A stretch of DNA of 64,000 nucleotides, taken from Hedera helix. Lineage: Eukaryota; Streptophyta; Magnoliopsida; Apiales; Araliaceae. The position numbers were made by a program, and so were the translations under genes. Below the pieces are notes generated by a model that was not told where the DNA came from, searched no databases, and saw nothing but the letters and a program-made list of their open reading frames with translations. Location of the stretch: positions 44,893,523-44,957,522 of the forward strand of contig OX359273.1 in assembly GCA_947179155.2 (NCBI GenBank). Direction: 5' to 3'. Positions 1 through 11,395 of the stretch are shown in pieces; position 1 is the stretch's first letter, and each line of letters starts with the position of its first letter.

Positions 1-675
1 GTCATTTCATTTTTATCTTTATTTCTCAATTCAAATATAACATCACAGAATTGCTGGAAAATGGAGGTCTCCACAAAAGAGAGCCAAATCTAGGTTCTTC
101 CCTAAGCAGATTGAACTTGAGCGTTGGGTCCATCGTGTATGAAAACGATATCATCTGTCGGCCTAGATGTTTGAGTATTTTGGAGGCCCAAAACTCTAAT
201 GTTATTGAAATTGAATTGGAAAGACAGTTATACAAGGATTGATCCAATTCTTGATAATATTGATAGACAGTCATCCACCTAGATCATGAATGGCCGAAGG
301 TACTCTTAAAAGGAGGCTTCAATCTCATCAAGTGTAAAAGACCTGGCCCAATTTCTATGGGTGAAATAGTCAGTCTAAGATATAGTACATATTAAATCAT
401 TTGATATTTTTTCTAACCGTAAGCCCGGTCAATAGCCGAGGCCCGAGTCTATACCATGGATTTGTAGCCCAAGGCAAGCCATGTGAAACTTCCATATTTT
501 CTAGCCCCTAATGAAGATAGGAAATGTAAAGTGCGAGAGAGTGGTGACCCTCGAGTTCAACTTTGTTAGATTTAACATAGAATATAGAAATTAATCTCAC
601 AGAAATTTAAAATAAAAAAAAAACACATAATATACTTGTGTTTGTCTAATTAATTTATATATATTTATATATATA
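1..675. other. intergenic DNA, no gene recognised
   Basis: AT-rich sequence with a slightly GC-richer first 560 bases. Two short open frames on opposite strands (51-242 and 26-274) overlap each other and resemble no family I know. No splice-supported gene, LTR end or TIR was recognised here. Confidence 0.5.
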
Positions 676-1388
676 CTCCGCACACCAAAACCATTACTAT
701 TTTCATATCTATCTATTTGTTTCCATTTCAGAAAAAGAATACTACTCACTCTTCTTGTTCCGCAAAAGAAGTTTCAATAAAATGATAATCTTAAATTTCT
801 CATATTATGTTTACTATCATGTTACTATTATCAAAATATTCAGTAAATATAGAATAAACGTAAAATAAATAAATATTTAAAATTCATATAATTTAATATT
901 AAATTATTAAATATTTATCTAATTAATATATTATTGAATTATGTATTATATATTCTTTCGATCAATTATTAAGGTAAATATTTTCATTAGAATGTAGATT
1001 TATTTAGTTATAATTATGAAAATATAATTATTTTAATTTTATTTAAATTGAATTTTTCAAAATTTTAAAATTCAATAAATTTAATTTGGTTACGATAAAT
1101 ATTTAGTAATGAATTCACTATAATTTTTGAAATAATTTACAACTATTATTAAAATTTTAATTTATTATTAATACAATTAATCACATTATTTAATAAAAAT
1201 TTAAGTTTAATAAATTTAATTTATTTAGAATATTAATTTAATAATAAAATTCTCGATTAATATTAATAAAATAAAATTATACGATTTATTAAGAGGAGAT
1301 CAATTTTTAGATATCTTTAAAAAAAATTTACAAATCCTTTACAAATTATATGATTTCTTTTTTTCTAATAGGTTAGGGATGGAGGGAG
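676..1388. mobile_element. possible Stowaway-like (Tc1/mariner) MITE
   Basis: The right end reads GATGGAGGGAG followed by TA, so its reverse complement is TA-CTCCCTCCATC, the classic Stowaway terminus. A weaker partner, TA-CTCCGCACACC, lies at 674-687. The interior is almost pure A/T. At about 713 bp this is long for a Stowaway element and the left TIR is poor, so the left boundary may be wrong. Only the right end is convincing. Confidence 0.3.
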
Positions 1389-2489
1389 TATAAACTAAAT
1401 AAAATTATTAAAAATAACATATGTGATAATTATTTATGGATAACATAAGTATCTTTTTATTTTTTTGCAAACTTTTTATTTAATTATTTTTCAGGCAATA
1501 TTTGTATGTCTTAGGACCTTTTTAATTTCACATTTTTGGAATGTTTCTTTTGGAATCATTGCTTGATAACATTTTTCATCAGTGATTTTTTTTTATTTAT
1601 GTTTATGATATCAATGAAGGCTTAATGAAAAGTGAGATAACAAAATAAATACAATATTAATTATAAGTAAAATCAAGCCATACATATGATAATAAAATAA
1701 TTTTTAAACAGTATAATTAAAAAATATATATATACTAAACTTAAGACAATCACAAACACATTATAAATATTAGACCTTGTAAGTTTCAAATATATACTTT
1801 TTTTAAGTCGTCAATTTCAAATTTCATTGAATGATTGGTCTTTGATGCATTTGTTATTTTTCAAACGATATTATTTTTTGGATGTTTCTTGTCCAACCAT
1901 ATCTCGATAACTTTGTTATTTTTTTGTGAAAGCCATCGATATTTAATAGAAGTGAATTGTTGTGAGTGAATTTATAAGTAAAAGGAATAGAAAAAAAATA
2001 GATCTTCATTATTTCTATTCCTATTAGAGATGAAAATGTTTTAAAATTTAATTGATAGAAATTTGTATAATATTTGTACTAATTTAAATAGAAAGCAAAA
2101 AGATTTTTCTATTTTCTATTCCTATTATCAAACACAAAAAGAGAGGTGGAGTTACGTGAATATCGTTTTATATATATATATAAATAAATATTTTTTTTTT
2201 ATTTTTTAAAATATTATTATTTTAAAAGAATACCTTATACAAGGTGTTTCTTACTTCCCTTACATTAATTTTAAAAGAGTGTTTTTACACTTATTCTTAA
2301 ATCTTACCCACAAATTTTATTTTTATAAAAGACAAAAAAATATAATTCTACCTTATTTATAAAATACAAATAAAATAAGATCATACTCTTTCATTTTTTT
2401 TTTAAGTAAACTAAATTTTGAGGTAAGCCTAGACTTTTTCATTTTAAAAACAAACTGCATATGTACATGTACAGCAGGAGATGCGCTCT
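1389..2489. other. AT-rich intergenic DNA, 3' flank of the first ERF gene
   Basis: Very AT-rich with long homopolymer runs and no open frame of note. Because the ERF gene is on the minus strand, its 3' UTR and polyadenylation region should lie within the last few hundred bases (about 2300-2489). No single poly(A) signal can be chosen with confidence. Confidence 0.5.
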
Positions 2490-3164
2490 TTATTCCGTCA
2501 GCATTTTCCTCCTCTTAAGCGACTCACTTTCCGAGCATGAAGAATGGGGCGACCCTGACAACCTCTTACACACAACTCGAACCGGCTCCAGCTCACCGGA
2601 ATTAACCCGAAGTGGGAAATTCAACACGGCACGTGACCCGCGCATGCGGTACGCTGCTCGGTCGTAGGCCAGAGCGGCATCCTCAGCCGTGTGAAACGTC
2701 CCCAGCCAAACTCTGGCTCCATTTTTTGCCGGATCCCTAATCTCCGCAGCGTACTTCCCCCAAGGTCGCCGCCTCACCCCTCTGTAATGCTTTCCCTTCG
2801 ATTGCACTCTCTCCGGTGGCGATGACGATGAAGAATTGGAAACTTCATGGAATTCAGTTGTAATTTCAGTCTCGGACTCGACGGTGATGGTTTCTGAGGG
2901 TGACGGCATCCATCCGATGTTAACGGCGTCGAGAAGCATCCCGTAGAGAACCATATCCTGAGAATCGTTATCATTTAAGGGCAGTTGTCCCCAATTGTCA
3001 GTTAAACAAGGAAACAGGGAGCTGCCGGAGTTCTTACTGGGGCAATACGGTACCGGAATATCGCTGGAATTGGTGGCCTCGGTTGCATAATCATCGAGCA
3101 AGTGACGTCGTATGGATTCGAGAAGAGCGAAATCAGAATCAAAGCTGTTATTTTCATACATCAT
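2490..3164 (-). CDS. AP2/ERF transcription factor, ERF group IX-like
   Basis: Intronless 224-residue ERF, a nuclear DNA-binding regulator. The single AP2/ERF domain spans about residues 126-184. It has the HYRGVRRRPWGKYAAEIRD block, with Ala and Asp at the diagnostic positions 14 and 19 that mark the ERF rather than DREB type and predict GCC-box binding, and then WLGTF, AYDRAA and RGSRAVLNFP. The N-terminus carries the short motif FALLESIRRHLLDD seen in group IXa ERFs (AtERF1/ERF13/ORCA-like). A serine-rich linker (109-115) precedes the domain and a basic KRRK near the C-terminus (217-220) is a likely nuclear signal. ATG at 3164 is chosen because the conserved N-terminal motif begins just after it. 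The second ERF at 29886-30563 shares the same organisation. Family assignment is sure; the subgroup and its role in jasmonate, ethylene or specialised metabolism are inference. Confidence 0.93.
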   Translation of the reverse strand: MMYENNSFDSDFALLESIRRHLLDDYATEATNSSDIPVPYCPSKNSGSSLFPCLTDNWGQLPLNDNDSQDMVLYGMLLDAVNIGWMPSPSETITVESETEITTEFHEVSNSSSSSPPERVQSKGKHYRGVRRRPWGKYAAEIRDPAKNGARVWLGTFHTAEDAALAYDRAAYRMRGSRAVLNFPLRVNSGELEPVRVVCKRLSGSPHSSCSESESLKRRKMLTE

Positions 3165-4153
3165 TTTTTTTAGAAGGAGAAAAAATTGGTTGGATAATGT
3201 CTGGGTTTGCAGTTTTAGAAAGGAGAGAAATTTAATTATTTGGAGGCAAAAGTGGTGTGGCCTGTGTCCGTATTAGGAAGCCAAGTGAATTGTATTTGGA
3301 AAAAAGGACTATAAATAAAATGATCAATTTTTGGGAATTTGTCGATGGAATAGGATTTCTATGAAGTCCATTGGCTGGGCTGACATCATCGGTCTTACGG
3401 CATCAACCTAAACCAGTCTATGGTCTTCATTTAGTCCATTTGCCTTTTGTAATGGTTTTAACTTTAAGACACGGACTAAAAATCACACCACCAAATTTTC
3501 CATCCGTCTAATCCACACAGAAAAAGTGTTTTATTATTTAAGAACACGTGAAAAAAAATGTAAAAAAAAAAAGTAATTAATATATGAGTCAAGGTCTATG
3601 AAAACATGTCGTCGCATTCAAAAATGAATTTTTTTAATTCAATCCATAACAATCTGGTCTGCGGGTGACCCAACCAATCTTTTTTTTCAGGTTTACTGAA
3701 GTATAGGACTCTTGTGAAAGGTTAATGAGCTTATTTATGGAATTAACTCAAACTAGGAAACAAAACATGAGATCTCATAACTGATAATTAAATTGAGTAT
3801 AATGATATTTTTAGCACAGAAACTGATTATATCAGTGTGAAAAGACAACGAGTTTGTTATAAATTGTGCATTGCGGGGAGAAGCACTTCTTGTGCTAGAA
3901 ATATTAATTAATTTCCTGAATTAAGCCAATGGATGAGAAGATTGGGGAGCAAGAAAAGAAGAGAGAAGATGTTAAGTGGGAGGAGGGTAGGAACATTTGT
4001 ACAAAGTTAGCTAAAAAATATGAACACCTCACACAAACTTAATAAGAGAATTTTGTTGAAGATGGAGAAAAAGAAAAGAAAAGAAAAGACTAAAGCAAAT
4101 ATTAGACCGCATAGCCGATGGCTGAAATAACAAGGCAACGTAGGAAGGAAAAG
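3165..4153. other. 5' flank of the first ERF gene, no other gene seen
   Basis: Contains the presumed promoter and 5' UTR of the minus-strand ERF gene. No clean TATA box could be chosen in the proper orientation. The stretch 3540-4150 is AT-rich with no open frame of interest. It ends at the start of the 445-bp segment that is duplicated around the Tat retrotransposon. Confidence 0.5.
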
Positions 4154-4598
4154 GACAGGCTTGTTGGGTGAATACGCATACATTGATCCTGGACGAATTA
4201 ACCAAAAGAAAAAAATAAATCATAATAATGTCTTTTTCTTGGATTTTAAGGCAGTTATTTCAATTTTAAGTTACATGTGGTGGGCCCTCCTTTGTTTTCC
4301 ACTTGTTTGTTTGTTAGTGGCCATTGTCATCATCACCAAGTCGTTGCTATATTACTAAGAGGGAGAGAGAGGGGTGACTTCACGAATAAATCTATGCGTC
4401 CCCTTATCCTACATTTTCTTTACCGATGCGCATCATTTTATGTCGTTTTGATAAAAAAAAATATTCTCTCTCCTCCCAGGCGCTTCCCCCTTTCCCTCTC
4501 CTCTCTCTTCTCTGTCAGTTTCTCCTTCCCCTCTTCTCTCTCCTCTCCGTCCCTTTCTCTCATCTCTCCTTTCTTCCTCTTTCTCTTTTCCTTTCACT
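4154..4598 (+). repeat. 445-bp flanking duplication, left copy
   Basis: This segment directly precedes the 5' LTR and recurs as 24316-24760 directly after the 3' LTR, with the same length and three visible substitutions (near 4401, 4435 and 4521). It begins GACAGGCTTGTTGGG and ends CTCTTTCCTTTCACT-like pyrimidine-rich sequence. It is host DNA rather than LTR, because the two LTRs lie between the copies. It is far too long for an integrase target duplication (normally 5 bp). Short open frames inside it, repeated in both copies, look non-coding. Confidence 0.85.
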
Positions 4599-5086
4599 TG
4601 TTAGGATGAATATTTCGCTAAGCCTATTCTGGTAAATATATGATGGGCTAGGCCCAACGGACCATCAGCTTGGCGAAATCTTATGAGGACTCCTAAGTCC
4701 AATAGGCTTGGGATAGGTCCCTAACCAATCTGGACTGTGGCTATTTACTATATCTAATCCGAATTAGAATAGGAGTCAGGTTCTTAGATGGTTTAGGAGA
4801 TTACCTTCCTATTCAAACTATATCACGTTGAGGGACAATCTTAAAAGGAATCGGTAAGAGTCAGGTATGCACTATAAATACCCAGTCAATGATGGAGGAA
4901 AGGGTTACGCACACATACACGTTACTACTATATTAAGTACTTGGACCTCCATTGTTGACCTTTCTGAGAACCTTCACTAACTCTTACACCGGAGGAGTCC
5001 ACCAACGGCCCAAGCCGTTAGGACTTTTGTGCAGGTATCTTATCCGGACGGCCAGCAGGACAGCCGGACAAAACCAGGCGTCAACA
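4599..5086 (+). repeat. 5' LTR of the Tat element
   Basis: 488 bp, starting TGTTAGGATG and ending GTCAACA, i.e. TG...CA. The start is fixed by the matching 3' LTR, which follows the PPT at 23900. The end is set by the PBS one base downstream. The first 416 bp match the 3' LTR with four substitutions. The last 72 bp have no partner because the 3' LTR is cut short. Confidence 0.88.
4873..4880 (+). promoter_or_regulatory. TATA box in the Tat 5' LTR
   Basis: TATAAATA in the context CACTATAAATACCC, about 275 bp into the LTR. The same octamer lies at 24174-24181 in the 3' LTR. This is the probable Pol II promoter for the sense gag-pol transcript. Confidence 0.6.
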
Positions 5087-5087
5087 T

Positions 5088-5105
5088 TGGCGCTAGAAGG
5101 AGGGC
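5088..5105 (+). other. primer binding site of the Tat element
   Basis: TGGCGCTAGAAGGAGGGC, one base after the LTR terminus CA. The position and leading TGG (pairing with a tRNA CCA end) support a PBS. I do not assign the tRNA, as no tRNA set could be searched. An upstream ATG at 4952 is in frame with gag but lies inside the LTR, so it is not a credible protein start. Confidence 0.7.
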
Positions 5106-5137
5106 ACCAAGTAAAATTTCTATCAATCAACATTGAT

Positions 5138-8031
5138 ATGGAAACTTCACACTCGCAAAGTTATTCACGGCGACCAACACCCTCCCAGTCTCGCCGGGAG
5201 ACGGCGGCGGAGAAAGAACGTCGCCTCCAGATAATCCTCGACAGAAAAAAGGCTCTAGATATCCAGCAGAAAGAGCTTGACAAGCAGTACGAGGAATTAA
5301 CCGAAACAGGGGACAATCTCTCGAGCCAGAGAGGCTCGGCCTCCCGCTCAGACCACCGGGGCAGACGGGAAGACAGACACACGGAACGCCGTAGAGGTGG
5401 CCCCCAACCCCGAGAAAAGGAACTGACCCGATCCAAGTCGATTTGGACGGCGAATTTGAGGAAGCGAGCCAGATCACCCTCCAAAAGGGATAGGGAGGAC
5501 AGACGCAGCCATGGGAGCCATACTGGAGAATCCTCACCCAAGAAGGCTTCGGACAAGTACTATGGGTCCAAGAAGGCCCGGTTCTCCCCGTTCTCAAAGG
5601 ATTTGGAGGAAGCCAAAATTGATCGAAGTCGAAAAGTACCCAATTTGGAGATGTATGACGGAACGGGAGACCCGCATGACCACACCTACTCGTTCGAGCA
5701 AGCCATGCACTTCCATGGTCATGATGCAGTGGCGATGTGCCACTTATTTTTATCTACTCTAAAGAAGACAGCTAGAGAATGGGTCACCTCTCTCCCGAAC
5801 GGGTCCATTAAGTCATGGGAAGAACTACAGGAACAATTTCATACCCGCTTCGGGAGCAATAAAAGACGGGCCAGAATGATGACCTCTCTACTACAAGTAA
5901 AACAGAAGCCGAATGAGACTCTTCGGCAGTATGTCAAAAGATTTCGGGAAGCTGTGTCTGAAATCAACGGAATCGATCCAAAGCAGGTAATCCAATTTTT
6001 AACTATGGGATTAAACGTTGACAAATCCAGCAGGTTGATCGAGGAACTCATCTCAAAAGCTCCAGAAACCCTATCGAAAACTTACGAGAAAGTAGACAAG
6101 TTTGTAGAATTGGAAGAGGCTCTTGCCAATCTTCGGGGCTCTTCGAAAAACACGGGTGAGTTTCACCAGAGAAACCCCGAAGACGAAAGCGCCGAGAAGA
6201 AATCCAGTGGTTCCGGCAAAAAGGGTAATGACCGAAGAGATTCTAGCCGAGATCGACAGCAAAAGAACCATCCCCCGAGGGATAGAGGGGGTGCCGACAA
6301 GGATTACACACCCCTGAATACAAACAAAAGTAACATCGTGAAAGCGATAAAAAACGAACCCTTCTATGAAAAACCCCCGAAGATTCGGGTTTTCGCAAGG
6401 CAAAAGAACGGGGATAGATATTGCACCTACCATGAAGCAAAAGGACATGATACCGAGGAGTGTTACCAGCTCAAAGACTTCCTAGAAAAACAGATACGGA
6501 AGGGTAACCTCGACTGTTACATCGCCGATTCTCATCGACAATCAGCCTTTGATCGCCTAGAACCACCTCCACCCGCTTCAGAGGCAAGGGGAGTGGTTGA
6601 TGTCATTTCCGGAGGATTGATCACTGTTCTGTCTAACCGAAAGAGGAAAGCCTTCGGAAGAGAAGTCCATCAAGTGTCCGGTAAACCCCAGGATATCAAG
6701 ACCGACCCCATCACTTTCTCCGACGATGATTACCCGTCGGGAATGGTTATTCCGCATCAGGACGCACTGGTCATCACAGCTCAGGTCGGTACTATGGATA
6801 TGAAGAGGATGCTTATTGATAATGGGAGTTCAGTCGACGTGCTCTATAGCCAAACATACAATCGGCTGGACTTGGGAGGAAGGAAACTGGAAATCTGCAA
6901 TGAGTCCCCCTTATATGGCTTCGGGAATAACCCGGTCCGTATAGCAGGGACGATCGAATTGCCTGTGATTTTCGGGACTGCCCCAAAGCAAGCTTCCATC
7001 ATGGTCCGTTTCTATGTAGTCCAGGTGGAAAGTAACTACAATGCCATCTTGGGAAGAACGACTCTGTCAGCATTGAAAGCCGTTACCTCTATCCCGCATT
7101 TAAAAATGAAATTCCCAACAAAGAATGGGATCGGGGAATCAGTTGGCGACCAAGATCTTTCCCGAAGATGCTATCTACAGACCATTCAGGCATCCCCTAT
7201 CATCGACAGCAAACAGAAAGCCACCATGAAGATTGAGCTCGAGCCTTTCACTGAGGGATGTACCGAGCCAATAGCAACACCTGCCGAAGATACGGCCCAG
7301 GTCCCGTTATTTCAAGAAGATGACGAAAGAACAGTACAGATTGGGACAGGCCTTCAGGAAAAAACCAGAGCACGGTTGGTGGCCCTTTTACAACAATACT
7401 CAGATATCTTTGCTTGGGTCCCAGCCGATATGCCAGGCATTGATAAGACCGTGGCCGTGCACCAGCTGAGTGTAAAGCCGAACTCAAAACCTGTTAAGCA
7501 AAAGCGAAGGAACATAGCTCCCGAAAGACAACAAGTAATTGACGACGAAATCGATAAACTTCTGGCTGCTGACTTCATCTTTGAAATCAATTATCCAGAA
7601 TGGCTCGCGAATGTGGTGCTGGTTAAAAAGCATAATGGGAAGTGGAGGATGTGCGTGGATTATACAGATCTGAATAAAGCGTGTCCGAAAGATTACTACC
7701 CTCTCCCGAATATCGATCAACTGATTGATTCCACTTCGGGTCATACTGTAATGAGCTTCCTGGATGCTTTCTCGGGATACAATCAAATTGCCATGCATGA
7801 AAGCGATATCCCTAAGACATCTTTTATCACTCACCGAGCCATCTACGCGTACAAAGTGATGTCCTTCGGATTAATCAATGCGGGGGCCACTTATCAGAGA
7901 ATGATGAACAAAGTGTTCAGCGGCCAGATCGGGAGAAATATGGAAGTCTATGTTGATGATATGATTGTTCGAAGCATGAGGGAAGAAGATCATCTAGCCG
8001 ACCTGAAAGAATGCTTTGCGAATGTCAGAAC
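5138..8031 (+). CDS. Tat gag-protease-reverse transcriptase, first part of a split polyprotein
   Basis: First half of the Tat polyprotein, open from ATG 5138 until the inner element interrupts it at 8032. This start is the first ATG after the PBS. The N-terminal third is highly charged and likely RNA-binding. A Retrotrans_gag-type capsid block follows (HLFLSTLKKTAREW... at roughly 5740-6000). There is one unusual zinc finger, CTYHEAKGHDTEEC (C-x2-H-x4-H-x4-C), at about 6420-6465, as in Tat Gags. The protease has IDNGSSVDVLY (about 6816) with DNGS in place of the usual DTGS. RT contains CVDYTDLNKACPKD, then FLDAFSGYNQI and the catalytic YVDDMIV (about 7945). After the insertion the frame resumes exactly at 17760, since the 5-bp duplication AGAAC accounts for the junction. 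Codon use is clearly GC-richer than the flanks. Family is certain. Confidence 0.93.
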
Positions 8032-8822
8032 TGTAAGACCCCGAATTTTATGAAATACAAAATTTAATTTTTCTTCATATATATTTTTTTTGAAACAGTA
8101 AGTGGTTAAATTAACAAAATTGAAAGTTAAGGATGTTATGTGCAAATTTTATTTTGTCGGACAATATTCGCTTTGTCGGGGAATATTCGTTTGGTCGGGG
8201 AATATTCGTGCCGTACGACGGCGCCGAAATAATAAATTATTGGTGGACCCCACAACGGAATATTTGTCGGATATAGAAAACGACAGAAGTAACCTTTTTA
8301 AATAAAAATAGTCAACGGAACTGTTAAAATACCGGTGATAAAAGAATAGTAGCATACGGTAGTTTATGGTATTTTCTGTAGCACACGGTACTCTACAGTA
8401 ACACACGGTATTGCATAGTGTCTCATATTATTGGTCTGATAATTGACACCGTAACTGTTACGCATCATTTCATCGATAATTGTCACTGCATAATATTTTA
8501 TATTATCAATTCAATAATTGTTGTTACACAGTATTTTGCATTATTGATTTAATAATTGTCATTACACTGTATTTTATATCATTGAGTCAATAATTGTTGT
8601 TGCACTGTTTTTAAAATTATTGAACCTAATAATTGTCACAGTAACATATGCACAGTAATTCACATTATTGAATCAATAATTGTCATTACACAGTAACGTA
8701 TGCTTTATTTTACATTATTGTTATCTCTATTATGATGTTATTTAAACAGTTGTATTTCATTAATTTATTGACTTGATATCTAAGAGCTAACTATACTGTA
8801 TTTATAACAATTAGTCATAATA

Positions 8823-9100
8823 ATTGAATTGATAAAGTTATTTGTTTATAATATAAAGTTAGGTGATTATTAGGTGATATGAAATGAATGGTGTAGATTA
8901 AAGTGTGAATTATTGTTGAATAATTGAATTGATTTGTTTATAATATAAAGTTAGGTGATTATTAGGTGATATGAAATGAATGGTGTAGATTAAAGTGTGA
9001 ATTATTGTTGAATAATTAAATTGATTTGTTTATAATATAAAGTTAGGTGATTATTAGGTGATATGAAATGAATGGTGTAGATTAAAGATAATATAATATT
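8823..9100 (+). repeat. 92-bp tandem repeat in the LTR (three units)
   Basis: Units start with TTTGTTTATAATATAAAG at 8841, 8933 and 9025, giving a period of 92 bp, and contain AGGTGATTATTAGGTGATAT. The same array is in the 3' LTR at 15550-15827. It lies just upstream of the TATA box, so it occupies the enhancer part of U3. It is not seen in the LTRs of the minus-strand Tekay element. Confidence 0.85.
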
Positions 9101-9175
9101 TGAAATGGATGGTGTAGATTAAAAGGTGATCTTTAAATGAATGGTTTAGATTAAATGAATGATAAGATTTTTGGC

Positions 9176-9183
9176 TATAAATA
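9176..9183 (+). promoter_or_regulatory. TATA box in the nested Tekay 5' LTR
   Basis: TATAAATA in the context GGCTATAAATAGAAG, followed about 50 bases later by a CT-rich leader (TTCTTTCTTTCTCTCTC), a typical plant start region. The 3' LTR copy is at 15903-15910. Confidence 0.65.
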
Positions 9184-9494
9184 GAAGCATTAACTTAAGG
9201 ATTTTTCATAAACTTCCTTACTTGTTCTTTCTTTCTCTCTCTAAATACTTCTTGTGAAAGTTCTCTCTAAGTGTGCTTAAGTCATCTTGAGTATTTGTGA
9301 AGATCTATAAGTATACGTGTACTGTTCAAGTTAATCAACCTCATTTAAATCAATATCCAGTCACGTGTTACGGTAAGGGATACCATCTTTTTCATCTTCC
9401 ATTATTCAAACATACTATGGTAAGGGATTATCATTATTTGATTCTCGATAATAATATTGTTTCTTCCTTACTCATAAGACGTGCCTTTTATTTT

Positions 9495-9850
9495 CATGTA
9501 TTAAATTGTGGGAATAACCTTACGGAGCGGATTGCCGCCTGTTGGTGAATAACCTTTCGTATTCATTCATTATTAATCTCTGAGAATAACCTTACGGAGC
9601 GGATTGCCGCCTGTTTGGTGAATAACTCTTTGTACTCAAATTCTATTAAATTGTGGGAATAACCTTACGGAGCGGATTGCCGCCTGTTGGTGAATAACCT
9701 TTCGTATTCATTCATTATTAATCTCTGAGAATAACCTTACGGAGCGGATTGCCGCCTGTTTGGTGAATAACTCTTTGTACTCAAATTCTATTAAATTGTG
9801 GGAATAACCTTACGGAGCGGATTGCCGCCTGTTGGTGAATAACCCTTGTA
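9495..9850 (+). repeat. 72-bp tandem repeat in the LTR (five units)
   Basis: GAATAACCTTACGGAGCGG blocks start near 9510, 9583, 9655, 9727 and 9800. Two unit variants alternate, giving a higher-order dimer of about 145 bp. Each unit contains GCGGATTGCCGC, a short self-complementary stem. The array is copied at 16222-16577. A diverged four-unit version is in the minus-strand element (50030-50290 and 58010-58268). Confidence 0.85.
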
Positions 9851-11029
9851 TTAATTTCCTTCACCTTTTGTTAATCAAACCTGCTACGGTAAGGGATATT
9901 ATTTTCTTTCATACTCCTAAATCGAAATTTATTATGGAACTATTGCTTCTATAATTCCTGAAAATATTATATGTTCCATAATAGTTGAACTTCATTATTT
10001 CAACTGAACCTTCCTATTTATGTGAACCTTTCTATTGAATTGTAACCGTTATTCTGAACTGTGGATCTTGAATTTCACTCCACATCATGTTGACAATTTG
10101 GACATTATTTGAATCTGTACAAAGTAAACTTCCGATACTTATTGTTATCCTATTTCTTCTGTTCATCATTTATATCATTCTAATCATCCAAAAATCAAGC
10201 TGTTGTGAATATCTGTGGCCGGGGGCACAGATGTGATATATTTGTTGAACAGATGATAGGTTAAAGGCGATATAATAGGTTAAAGGCGATACATCTGTTC
10301 GGTGTCTTTTATGGCACGTGGTGAATGTTCTCTTTGGCCCGTAGTGCAAAGATGAACTGTTGTTTGGTATGATTATGGCCAAAGGCTGAATCTGGTATAA
10401 TCATGACCGTTGGTGTTATATTGAATGTCTTTGGCCCGTAGTGCAAAGATGAACTGTTGATCTGCATGATTATGATCAGGAACTGTGAATTTGTATTATC
10501 TTGACTAATGATACTTCAGATGATAAAAGTTGATGATGTTTTTCCTAAAAAGAGAACCGAGTGGACATTATAGTCTGCATTATTCTTCTAATAGATTACT
10601 CATTCCGCTGCTATTATTGATCTGAACGTTGTTTAAGAATTTAACTGCAGTTTTTGATATAAACCTTGTAGTCTATTGTATTCTATCAAGAACTCAGCTG
10701 TTGAAGACTAATGATAATTTATTCGTCATTATCTTAGTCATGATATTCTTTACTGGGCTATTTGAGCTCACCCTTTCTTTTGTTCCATTGTTTTTCAACA
10801 GGAGATGAAAACATAACAGGGTCTAGCCGGGGAATGGAGTGAGGGTCCGAGGAATAGTTATCATAGTCTTCACGTTTTGTAAAATAGTGTGGCAATAATA
10901 GTGAAGACTTAGTTGTGTATTATTATACACTGTATTGTTGTACGTTGTGCTTTGTTGTAATAATTTTGTTGTAGTATTTTGACGACTCAAGTTTGGGCTG
11001 TGTGGGCCCAGATTTGGGGGCGTCACAGT

Positions 11030-11041
11030 TGGTATCAGAGC
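11030..11041 (+). other. primer binding site (initiator tRNA-Met type)
   Basis: TGGTATCAGAGC two bases after the 5' LTR, the standard PBS of plant chromoviruses. About 170 bases further on, at 11199-11210, a second near-copy TGGCATCAGAGC again follows GTCACAGT, so the LTR-end-plus-PBS context occurs twice. Confidence 0.85.
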
Positions 11042-11198
11042 CATATAACGAAGAGCCCCGAGCCTCTCGCTGGTGACTTCCTAGGGAAAGGGGATGCACC
11101 GAAGCCAGACTCTCCGTAGGGGACGCCTATAGTACAGGTGGCAAACTGATAGGTACCATTGTGAGGTGCTGTCCCTATGGTGGGATGAGAGTCACAGT

Positions 11199-11210
11199 TG
11201 GCATCAGAGC
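11199..11210 (+). other. second PBS-like site
   Basis: TGGCATCAGAGC preceded by GAGTCACAGT, identical in core to the PBS of the complete Tekay at 56644-56655 (which also has C at position four). Sequence after it matches that element's leader. The 170-bp block 11028-11198 is therefore extra relative to the complete copy and brings its own, more canonical PBS. Confidence 0.65.
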
Positions 11211-11395
11211 TTAGGGATATGGTCTTTAATGGAGATCTGGGGTAGAACTAGGAGGGGAGAGACGAATAGAATCAGTCACTAGTGTGTCCTACCTAAAATA
11301 GATTTTATTATCTAATGAGTCGATTTGAATGTAGGAACATGAAGTGATGAGTCAGTTTATTTGAACTAACATTTATTTTGTGACCACAGTTAGGT

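Larger units (their letters stand above)
8032..11027 (+). repeat. 5' LTR of the nested Tekay element
   Basis: 2996 bp, starting TGTAAGACCCCG and ending GGGGCGTCACA. It holds four nested repeat sets: a 19-bp TCGG(A/G)(C/G)AATATTCG motif times three (8156-8210), about 36-bp AATAATTGTCATTACA units (8420-8705), three 92-bp units (8823-9100) and five roughly 72-bp units (9495-9850). A TATAAATA lies at 9176-9183. The outer parts match the LTRs of the 48.7-59.8 kb element closely, but the central part (about 8740-9300) does not. Confidence 0.95.

Noticed and set aside
4154..4598. The 445-bp segment as part of the Tat LTR
   Set aside because: It precedes the 5' LTR but follows the 3' LTR, so it is outside both. 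The LTR start TGTTAGG is fixed by the PPT at 23883-23899.
4952..5137. ATG at 4952 as the gag start
   Set aside because: It lies within the LTR, upstream of the PBS. The first ATG after the PBS is 5138.
8102..8305. 67-residue ORF repeated in all four Tekay LTRs (also 14829, 51558, 59537)
   Set aside because: Identity follows from LTR identity. It lies at the very start of U3, upstream of the promoter, and resembles no protein.
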